Shown: in pieces, positions 56,317 through 64,000 of the stretch
Layout: each line of letters begins with the position of its first letter
How positions within the stretch are numbered: position 1 is the first letter of the stretch
NCBI RefSeq assembly: GCF_000208865.1
Contig: NC_018394.1
Span: 1,323,635 to 1,387,634, forward strand
DNA: 64,000 nt
From: Neospora caninum Liverpool
Taxonomy: Eukaryota > Apicomplexa > Conoidasida > Eucoccidiorida > Sarcocystidae
Direction of reading: 5' to 3'
The notes under the pieces: generated by a model
Seen by the model: the letters and a program-made list of their open reading frames with translations, nothing else
What the model was told of the DNA's origin: nothing
Databases searched by the model: none
Made by a program: the position numbers and the translations under genes

Positions 56317-58942
56317 CGTGATCCTTTTTGCGAACCGCCCCGAGGCGACGGCGAAGACGTCTCGAATGTGTTTCTCGCCTTTTATTAACCAAAAGAAGCG
56401 TACCGCGTTTCTGTCGCCTCGTTGGAACAGTGCTCACGTCCACCCTCTGTAAGTGGCGATGCGTACACAGGTAGCAGGAATCCGCTAGGCAGTAGAGTTC
56501 CTGGCGAAAAAACCGTGCACCGTGCACGAAAAAAGCGAATGTGGGACACGCTTGGAGTGTTTCCGTCTACTGCTTGTCAACGGCTGTGGAAATCATGATA
56601 CACCAAAAGGAAAGGTCGTTACTCAGTTCTCTTGTGAATCGGTGAGTGGGGCAAAGACACGCGCGAGGAGATTCGCGTTTCTCACCGGAACCAATGCTCC
56701 ACCCTGTGATGGACAAAAGTATTGTTTGTCGCTGGCAGTTTCGCCTCCGGTTTCTTGCATCAGAGAGGCTCGCCAAAACGGACAGCACTCTCGTGCCTTC
56801 CAGTGCTTGACTCAGGCTGCAAGTATTCCGTGTTAAGACCCGCCTGTCTGTTCTTTCTGGGGGTAAAATCCGAATTTCCGTAGGAATGTGCGCAAGAAAA
56901 CCTCCTAAAATGTGCTTTTGTCGAGACATCCCAAGGCAGTTCAACGTTCTTCTGGAAGACTTGAGAAGACAGCGATATGGACAGGAACCACACGGACCTG
57001 CATTCTATCTTGTGCACGCTTCGCCGTATTTCGCAAAAGAGCTGTTAGTACGTGGAAATTCAGACATCCACGAAGCCAAAGACGTTCGACATAAAGCGAT
57101 GCGCCTTCGCGTGCTGTAGACACTGATCAGTTTCACAAACAGAGGACGCTTTCGCTGCCAAACGTGCACTGCTGGGTCTTGGAAGAACGCCTGCGTGATT
57201 GGTGAGCGCGCGGACCGTCGGCGTCGGTGGTCCGCGCGTTTCAAATGTGTTTTCGAGGCTCTCTTCCCGATCTCACGTTCCGGCCTCAGATTCCTGGGAC
57301 AAAGTCTGTAATCTGAAGCCGTACTGGCATGCCGTCTGGCTGCTTTCCTGAAGCATCCCGGCGCGCCGTAGCCGGGCACACCTTTGTGAGTTTCGAGTGC
57401 TCGCAACTTCCCTTAGCGTCTTTAAACATGACGACGGGCATGCGATGTGCGACCGGAGAGTTGAGATGATCTTCACAAGCTCACAGACACACTTTCTGAA
57501 GCGTGGGAAGCTCTCGAGAGAGATCCCAAACAGAAACACTGGACGTGCGGTATTGCCACGTAGGAACGTGTACGCATACGCGTGTTTTAACGGTGTTTCC
57601 ACATCAGGTTTTTGAACGCGCCTTGCGAAGCGTCAGTCTGTCACTCTTTCCAGTCGCTCGTAGTTCCCGCTAGGTGCGAAGCTGGAGGAGGACTGGCCTT
57701 TTTACCCCGGCGAGGTCTTGGGCCGCTCAGGCACCAGAAGCCCCGAACCCTCGCGTTCTGCAATTCCGGTGGCACTGTGGCAACGGACCACGCAACTTCC
57801 GAAAACGAACGTTTCGCAGACAGGACAGTTGTCCATCTAGAAAGGTACGTTCACTGGTTTTAGAAAGCTGTTTGGTTGCGGTTTCTGACTAGCCCACGCA
57901 GCACGTGCACACCAGAAAACATCACTTCCCTCGGATGTGGTTTCGCTTCGGCACTCTCTTCGACCTCGGCGGGTTTCGAACTCGTTCCTGACCTGCGTGC
58001 GGAGGAACTGAATGGTTCGGCGCACCTCTCGTGATTTTCAGAGGAAACCGGCGATTCTGTGTAGAGCGCTACCGGTGTGTTCCGAGTGCACAAAACGTCA
58101 TCGTGTCAGTCGGCTCCGCCACGCCGCACTGAGAGAGGCTTCAGGACTCCTCCCTCCGTGGAAAGAGATCTCGCTACAGCAGAGCAACGCGGAAGCCTCG
58201 TGCCCGGAACAGAACCGAGAGAGGAAGAGAGTGCGGGAGGGAAGGGAAGAACAGTGAGAAGGGGAGAACAGTGAGTCAAGTGTCGCGTTACCCCACGAAG
58301 CGAGTCGGGGAATCTGCCGAAGACTTGAAAAAGCCTGGGAAACGCGTACTACAAGAGGCAACTGGAACACACACACACACAAATGCGGAAAAAGTTTTAA
58401 CAGAGGCGGGGAAACAGAAGCGAGAAGTCGGCCAGCCACCAAGTGACACTGGTGAACACATATGCGGGTTATCGCAAAAAAACTGCATGCAAGGTAAACC
58501 CGTTCTGTCCCGTCGGGCACAAGCACAGGGTGATTCGTCTTTTTCCAGTTTCTTTTCTCCGTCTTCTGCTTTCTAAATCCCTGCTGGCCGTTTCTCAACC
58601 GTTCCCTTCGCTTCTTGCTCTGAGGTCGCTCGCCCCCTTTTCAGTGTCCTGCGAGTTGCCTTGGGCTTTGCAGCTCCGTCAATGTTTACCGGGGCCGTCT
58701 CCCCTTGCGTGCCACTGTCCTCGCCCTGCACATTTGCGTTTCTTCTTTGCTTCTCCGGCGTTCTCTTTCGCACATTTCTTCGCTCGCTTGGCCACAGCAC
58801 AGCTGCTTTTCGATCCACCGTTTGGAAGTCTCACGCTGCTGCCGATCGCTGCGCGACTTTCGTCCTCTTTTTTCGTCTCCCTCGGCCTCTCCCCGTGGCC
58901 TTTCCGCTCTTTCCTGGATGAGAGGAGGGTGCGTCAGGCACG
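56317..58942. other. Intergenic region
   Basis: No gene is supported in this 2.6 kb. The last ~400 bp are pyrimidine-rich and run into the start of the Pcf11-like gene. Confidence 0.45.
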
Positions 58943-61900
58943 ATGGTGGAGGCCGAGCGCGGCTCCAGCACCTCGACCAAGCCTGGGTGTCTCGACACCT
59001 CGCGCGACTTTCTTTCCCTCGCTTCTCCTCCGCCTTCGTCTTTTTCTCGCTTCAACATCGACCTCGACGCAGTCGCAGCATCTCGACTTGCCGCCTCTCC
59101 GGTCCCCTCCAGCAGGAAGCGACTTCGGCCGGACTGTCTCTCGCCCCGCGCCTCTGCGGCCTCACCTGTTCCCTGTCCGTCGCCCAGTGCCCGCACCGCT
59201 TCTCCCTCGCCTTCTCCTCGACTCCGCGCCCCGCCCGTCTCGCGCTACCTCCAGCAGCTCCACCCAAGTCTTCTTCCTCCTCCGTTTCGGCGCCTGGTCG
59301 TGCATGCATTGGAGCGAGAGGCGCGGGCGAAACAGACGCGCACAGACGATGAAGCCTCTTCCTCTGTCTCTTCCGCCTCGGCCTTTTCGGCGACGGCGAT
59401 CTATCACCTGCCGACCCAGACCGCCTCTGTGTCGCAGGCTCTGTTGCCCTCGTCCAGCATCTTTCTCCTCGGCTTTCTCCAGTACCTGCGGAGTCAGCGC
59501 CGCGAACACCAGGCGAAGCAGAGACAGCTACTCCTCGAGTCGCTGCTGCATGCAGACCGCTTCGCCGCGCCGCTCTCGGCCTCCTCGGCCCTGACGTCTG
59601 CGCTCCGGGCCCTGTACGAGGCGAAGCCGCACCTCTGCTTCACGTGTTCGCGCCGGTTCGCGACCTCTGCGCAGAAGACTGCGCACTTGCGCATGCACAT
59701 GGAACTCCAGCAGTTGTCCCAGACCGAAGAGGCGAGCGTCTTCTCTCGGCGGAAAGGCCACGCCGTCCGTCAACGCCTCGCAGCTGCAGCCGCCTCGCGT
59801 CCCCTCTGGGGCGGCGTCTCCGCCTGGATCCAAGTCGCCGCGGCTCCCGACGTCTTCCAGCGGAAACGGATGCTCCTCCAGAGCCAGCTGATGCTGCCGC
59901 TTGGCCTCGGGGCGGGTGTACAGACTCCACACGCAAGCGGGTGCAGAGCCGCGGAAGAGACCCTCGGCTCCGTGCGGGTTTTTTTGGCTGAGCGGGTCGC
60001 GGACCTTCGCAGCTTCGCCGCCCTCGAAGCGAAACAGACGCGCGGGGACGGAGGGGCCGACTGGGGACCTGACGAGACACGCAAATTCCCGTCCTGGTTC
60101 CCCAGACGCCTCCAGCGCTGGCTAACCGAGGAGTGGGACGTTGCATGCGCGCCAGGGACCGAGCGAGAGCGAGAAGGCGCCCCGGGTGGGAGAGAAGAGG
60201 ACGAAGGCAGCCTGCGTGAGGAGCGAGAGACGATGGACTGCGAGCAGGAGCGGGAACCCGAGTCAGAACCGCGAAACGCACATAAGCCGTTTATGACAAA
60301 GACGGAAATGCGGACGTGGGCCTGGGCGTTTCAGGACTGCGAAAACCAGCACGAACACGACACGGCCGCCCGAGAAATCTGCTCCCTGTCCTGCGTCGAG
60401 AGTGACGCGCGCGGTGTACGTACACCCCAGGACGGGAGCGAGGCGATCGCCGATCCAAGCAGCCACGCTTTCGCGGTAGGGGAAGGGGACCCAGGATGCG
60501 CGCCGTCTCCTCCGGGAACCAGATCGATCGCTTTCCCGGCCGACGCACAAGAGGAAGGCCGCGACCTTCCAGAACCGGATGCAGACCAGCCGCGGGCTTC
60601 GCTAGCTGGCGTGTCCCGAGGTGTATGTACACCCAACGGAGCGCTGTGCCCGGTGGTCCGCGCCGCGCAGCGGACTCTTCTTCGGCAGTTGACTCGAGAG
60701 GTTTGCCTGCACCTCGGTTCTCTCTCTTCTTTTTTTGAGGAGGGGTCGTCATCTCTCGTCTCCCCTTCGTCTTCTGTTTTGCGTCTGCCTCTCTCGCAGG
60801 CGGCTGAAGAGGCAGCAGCGATCGCCGCCGCCGAGGATCCTCCTCGGCTGTTCCTGGACTCTGCGTCGGCGCCGCTCTCGACTTGCGCCTTCTGCGGCGA
60901 GCCGTTTGCGATTGTCTTCAACGAACTCCAGCAAACGCTGCTTCTGCACGGCGCGGTGACCGTCGCGTGGGAGGCGACGGCGCTTCTCGAGCGCCTCGCG
61001 CGGCAACTCTCTGCGCTTCGCCCGGAAGCGACGAAGCCTGGAGACGCGACAGATGACCCAGAGACGCCTGCGGGTCGGCTCGAGGGCGGAGGCTCGGCTC
61101 TGAAGGAAGAGGTCCATGTGAACGGGGACGCGGCAGCCCGAGAGGGCCCGCAGGCCCTCGGCATCTGTGGGGAAGTGAAGATCCAGGAAGAAGGCACGAA
61201 GAGGGAAGAAACGGAGGGAACTCGCTCGCCAAAACCGGAGCTCGCCAACTCGCGCGCGCCTGCTGCGCCTGTCGGAAAGTCCGACGAAGGCAGCGCGAGG
61301 AGCGGGGCACTTCCACTCTCCGAGACGCTGCCTCTCGGGAGGCAAACTGGCCACGCCTCGGAGCGGCCGCTTTCTTCCACGCGCCCAGCGTCACTTCTTC
61401 TCCCTCACCTCACGCGAAGCAGCGACGCGACCGACGCGTATGCGCTCCACTGCCTGCAGCAGGTTCCGCACGCTTCGTCTTCGGCGTGTCAGCAGTTGTG
61501 CGGCCGGTGGAGCCTTCAGCCTGCGGTGTTGTCTGTGGCAGAGACAGTCGAGGCTGTCTCTCGGGAGAACGCCTCAGCCGCGCGCCAAGAACAGCCTGGA
61601 GACTCGGCGCGCGAGATAGAGCGACAGGCGAAGAGTCTCGAGGAAGCTGTGGCGCTGCTGGAAGGTGCCGTGGCGACCGGCGATTTCTTGCATGCAGACG
61701 ACGTGCTCCGCGCGTTCGCGGAGGTCGAGGGCGAGCGAGACAAAGCAGAGACAGAAAACTGCGCGCCTGTTCTCACGACGCGCCACGGAGCGCGGCCTGG
61801 AGGCGATGCGAGGCATCCATCGCCTCTGGATGATCTCCTGGTGGAGTGCACGGAGAATAAATCCGTTTTTTCTCGCGAGGCGTTTGAGACCGCCGGAACG

Positions 61901-62428
61901 GCACCAGACACCTCGCCAGAGCGCCAGGATAAGATACAGAAAGCGAGAAAGGACGTGAGGGAAACAGGGACTGTGGAAACAGTGGAAGAGCTGTTTCCGC
62001 CTAATGTGGTGTATCTACACTGCTCATGTTTCACTCAGTTGCTCCGCGAGAGCGAAGCGCTCCTGCGGCTTGTGCGCCTTTTGCGGGAGCACAAAGCAAC
62101 TGTCGTGTCAGCGTTCGAACCTTTGGGGGCCGATCGAGGCCTTGACAAAATGAGTTTGCAGCTGGAAGAGACTCTCGAGAAACTCTCGGCCTTCCATCGT
62201 CTCCGTCCTTCCCTCGACAGCGAGGCAGGCGTTTCCCGTCTGTTAGCCGAGGAGCTCCGCGGTGGTTTCCCGCACCGTGCAGTTTTCTCGGGGAAACGCG
62301 AGAGAGAAGACGGAAAGGCATGCAAAGTCCGCTCAAGAGAAGAGAGCAAAGAATCTCCGACTGCGACGCGTGTGCCTTGGGCGAGAATCCGAGCCACAGA
62401 CCGGGCGAGGCGTCGGCGCTTCCGCTGA
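58943..62428 (+). CDS. Pcf11-like pre-mRNA cleavage factor (zinc-finger and Clp1-binding part), 1161 aa
   Basis: One frame from ATG 58943. Pcf11 bridges RNA polymerase II and the cleavage/polyadenylation machinery through an N-terminal CID, and binds Clp1 between two zinc fingers. Here ZnF1 is CFTCSRRFATSAQKTAHLRMH (about residues 232-252), like the CxxCGxRF..HxxxH finger of Pcf11. A WGGVSAWI patch at about 287-294 resembles the Clp1-binding W..W region. CAFCGEPF at about 648 starts ZnF2, and NVVYLHCSCF at about 1018-1027 looks like its His/Cys end, about 370 residues later. No CID is visible, so the protein is CID-less like a fragment of Pcf11, or the CID is encoded elsewhere. The rest is Ser/Glu/Arg-rich filler. 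The GGTGTAYRTACACC element occurs three times in the frame (GVQTP, GVRTP, GVCTP). Assignment rests on motif order only. Confidence 0.6.
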   Translation: MVEAERGSSTSTKPGCLDTSRDFLSLASPPPSSFSRFNIDLDAVAASRLAASPVPSSRKRLRPDCLSPRASAASPVPCPSPSARTASPSPSPRLRAPPVSRYLQQLHPSLLPPPFRRLVVHALEREARAKQTRTDDEASSSVSSASAFSATAIYHLPTQTASVSQALLPSSSIFLLGFLQYLRSQRREHQAKQRQLLLESLLHADRFAAPLSASSALTSALRALYEAKPHLCFTCSRRFATSAQKTAHLRMHMELQQLSQTEEASVFSRRKGHAVRQRLAAAAASRPLWGGVSAWIQVAAAPDVFQRKRMLLQSQLMLPLGLGAGVQTPHASGCRAAEETLGSVRVFLAERVADLRSFAALEAKQTRGDGGADWGPDETRKFPSWFPRRLQRWLTEEWDVACAPGTEREREGAPGGREEDEGSLREERETMDCEQEREPESEPRNAHKPFMTKTEMRTWAWAFQDCENQHEHDTAAREICSLSCVESDARGVRTPQDGSEAIADPSSHAFAVGEGDPGCAPSPPGTRSIAFPADAQEEGRDLPEPDADQPRASLAGVSRGVCTPNGALCPVVRAAQRTLLRQLTREVCLHLGSLSSFFEEGSSSLVSPSSSVLRLPLSQAAEEAAAIAAAEDPPRLFLDSASAPLSTCAFCGEPFAIVFNELQQTLLLHGAVTVAWEATALLERLARQLSALRPEATKPGDATDDPETPAGRLEGGGSALKEEVHVNGDAAAREGPQALGICGEVKIQEEGTKREETEGTRSPKPELANSRAPAAPVGKSDEGSARSGALPLSETLPLGRQTGHASERPLSSTRPASLLLPHLTRSSDATDAYALHCLQQVPHASSSACQQLCGRWSLQPAVLSVAETVEAVSRENASAARQEQPGDSAREIERQAKSLEEAVALLEGAVATGDFLHADDVLRAFAEVEGERDKAETENCAPVLTTRHGARPGGDARHPSPLDDLLVECTENKSVFSREAFETAGTAPDTSPERQDKIQKARKDVRETGTVETVEELFPPNVVYLHCSCFTQLLRESEALLRLVRLLREHKATVVSAFEPLGADRGLDKMSLQLEETLEKLSAFHRLRPSLDSEAGVSRLLAEELRGGFPHRAVFSGKREREDGKACKVRSREESKESPTATRVPWARIRATDRARRRRFR
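59915..59928. repeat. GGTGTAYRTACACC element (degenerate)
   Basis: GGTGTACAGACTCC in the Pcf11-like frame, read as GVQTP. Confidence 0.55.
60413..60426. repeat. GGTGTACGTACACC element, perfect palindrome
   Basis: A symmetric copy in the Pcf11-like frame, read as RGVRTPQ. Confidence 0.85.
60620..60633. repeat. GGTGTAYRTACACC element
   Basis: GGTGTATGTACACC in the Pcf11-like frame, read as RGVCTPN. Confidence 0.85.
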
Positions 62429-62987
62429 GAGTCCTTGCTCACAGAGCACTTTTCGGTTTTTTCTGGGAGAATTGGGAAAAGTGTGTCCCTGTGTCGTCTT
62501 TTTCCCGGTCTCAGCAAACGTTAGAGATAGCTTTTTCTAGGAATGTGTTTTCACAGACAAACTGGTGCCTTTTTACTGCCTTTTGAATCCCGGCGTTTTT
62601 GCCGCTGGACGTACGCCGAAAGACGGTCGAGCTCGGGACTGTCCCGTCCGCACACACCATTCCCAGTCGCCCTTTCCGTCATCTCGTTCCTGCTTTCTCT
62701 TTTAAACGGAAAGGTTCTTTTTCTCCAGGCAGAGGCTGTCCTCTGGGAACCGAGCGAACAAGAAAGATTTTAAGTTTCCTGGGCCGAGATGCTGCGCCTT
62801 CTGTCTGCAGACACAAAATCACGTCTCTCCTAGGTCGGTTTCAGCGCCTCCACAAATGGAGCGGAAGATAGAGAGCAGACGGTTTTTGTGCGAGGAATTA
62901 GAAGGCATCCGCTCGATTCGTGGAGCCGCCCGCGGTGTTGAAGTCGGCGTGTTTTGCACCGAGAGAAAACGTTTCGCCTTCCAGTTC

Positions 62988-63140
62988 ACGCGCCCGAAGA
63001 AGGCGCGAGAGCGAGAAGAGACGCGCCCGAAGAAGGCGCGAGAGCGAGAAGAGACGTGCCCGAAGAAGGCGCGAGAGCGAGAAGAGACGTGCCCGAAGAA
63101 GGCGCGAGAGCGAGAAGAGACGTGCCCGAAGAGACGATTT
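62988..63140. repeat. 33-bp minisatellite, about 4.5 copies
   Basis: Units of CGCCCGAAGAAGGCGCGAGA plus GCGAGAAGAGACG. 33 is divisible by three, so both strands have open frames (plus PKKAREREETC; minus SRSRAFFGHVS), but no gene structure supports either. Confidence 0.9.
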
Positions 63141-63599
63141 CTTCTCGCAAACGACCCTTTGAACTCGGTGCATCCGCGGTCGGCTCCGATCTTTCGACAC
63201 TCGCGTGCGCTTCTCTCCACGTCTTCCCTTTAGCAAAGTACCCCTTCCCCTTTTCTGTTGCCTGGCCGTTTCTTCGCCTCTCTTCACAGAACGAAGAACC
63301 TTGAGAACACCCCTCTAGTCTTTGGTGCACAGACTCGTCTGAGAGCGAGGCAGCGGGTCTCTGCGACAACGCCGCGACCGCAGACAGCGAGACGCATAAG
63401 GTTTTTGGGTCAAAAACGCAAAGCAAAGCAGTTCAAATCCAAAAAGAAATGCCGTCTTCGCCACACGGAACCCCGCACAAAAACACATGTTAGTATATAT
63501 GTACCGACATCTACCGCAAGGCGGATAAATATACACGGATTCAACATGAATATATGCATGCATATATATATATATATATACCCACTTATCCATATATGC

Positions 63600-63635
<36 letters not shown>

Positions 63636-63638
<3 letters not shown>

Positions 63639-63815
63639 TGCATATGTAAGAATAGAGTTGATATGGATATACAAAAGTGCGTATGTAAGAATAGAGTTGA
63701 TATGGATATTCAAAAGTGCATATGTAAGAATAGAGTTGATATGGATATTCAAAAGTGCATATGTAAGAACCACATATGCATATATATATAAGTGCATATG
63801 TAAGAATACAGCTGA
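63636..63815. repeat. 39-bp minisatellite, four copies plus one diverged
   Basis: Starts of GTGC(A/G)TATGTAAGAATAGAG lie at 63638, 63677, 63716 and 63755, a constant 39-bp step. A diverged fifth copy (AATACAGCTGATATG) follows a short TA tract near 63791. The array directly abuts the (TA)n run at 63596-63637. Confidence 0.9.
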
Positions 63816-64000
63816 TATGTATATGCGCTCTGCGAGGTTCATGGATGGGCACAGACTCTGTCAGAGGATCGGGGCATATTGCAGGAGAGGTTCAGTGCAT
63901 AGGCACCGCGAAGAGGCAGACTGTTAAGAAGCGACAGAGGAGGAAGTTGTCTGCATTTCTTCAGGAACGCGTTTTCAGCTGCTTGCCGCCTTGCCCCGCA

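Larger units (their letters stand above)
62429..64000. other. 3' flank and repeat region to the window end
   Basis: No gene is supported. It contains a 33-bp minisatellite, TA microsatellites (63561-63580, 63596-63637) and a 39-bp minisatellite. Confidence 0.5.

Noticed and set aside
62856..63233. Plus-strand frame with PKKAREREETC repeats
   Set aside because: Open frame is explained by the 33-bp minisatellite; flanking sequence has no gene signals.

Overview
The window is nuclear DNA of a coccidian apicomplexan, almost certainly Toxoplasma gondii or a very close relative. Evidence: intron-rich genes with consensus GT..AG junctions, proteins swollen by Ser/Pro/Arg/Glu-rich inserts, many (TA)n microsatellites and TGCATGCA palindromes, a decayed piece of apicomplexan mitochondrial cox1 in the nuclear DNA, and recognisable apicomplexan gene families (GRASP, ALG6, AP2-domain protein, eIF3k, KRR1, a Pcf11-like factor). 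No bacterial-type operons, tRNA, rRNA or intact transposons were seen.

Layout. 1-828 (-): 5' end of a KRR1 gene, cut by the window edge. 4090-10118 (+): eight-exon gene for a 1001-aa protein with an N-terminal hydrophobic segment and two tandem copies of a Cys-rich motif. 10.1-14.0 kb: non-coding, with a cox1 NUMT. 14056-15620 (+): eIF3 subunit k. 17740-24151 (-): six-exon ALG6 glucosyltransferase, about three times the length of the human protein. 27542-29426 (+): EF-hand protein of the calmodulin/myosin light chain type. 31224-34541 (-): protein with two AP2-like domains. About 37.5-39.4 kb (-): RING-finger gene, partly modelled. 39744-43775 (-): single-exon 1343-aa repeat and membrane protein. 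47018-51952 (+): GRASP Golgi protein. 53909-56316 (+): two-exon secreted protein with a TEXEL-like site. 58943-62428 (+): Pcf11-like zinc-finger protein. 62.4-64 kb: non-coding with two minisatellites.

For each fully spliced model (Cys-rich gene, eIF3k, ALG6, EF-hand, AP2, GRASP, secreted protein) I located donors and acceptors and confirmed that the exon lengths keep one reading frame and sum to a multiple of three. Start codons and 3' exons of some are less certain, as stated in the entries.

The genes do not form a pathway. They are unrelated housekeeping functions (ribosome biogenesis, translation, N-glycan assembly, Golgi structure, mRNA 3'-end processing) mixed with lineage-specific secreted or membrane proteins. 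The most striking unexplained signal is a dispersed near-palindrome, GGTGTAYRTACACC, found 22 times including degenerate copies. Twelve to fifteen copies lie inside coding exons, where they read as VYIHP, GVRTP or GCTYT in whichever frame they fall. Five are in ALG6 and three in the Pcf11-like gene.
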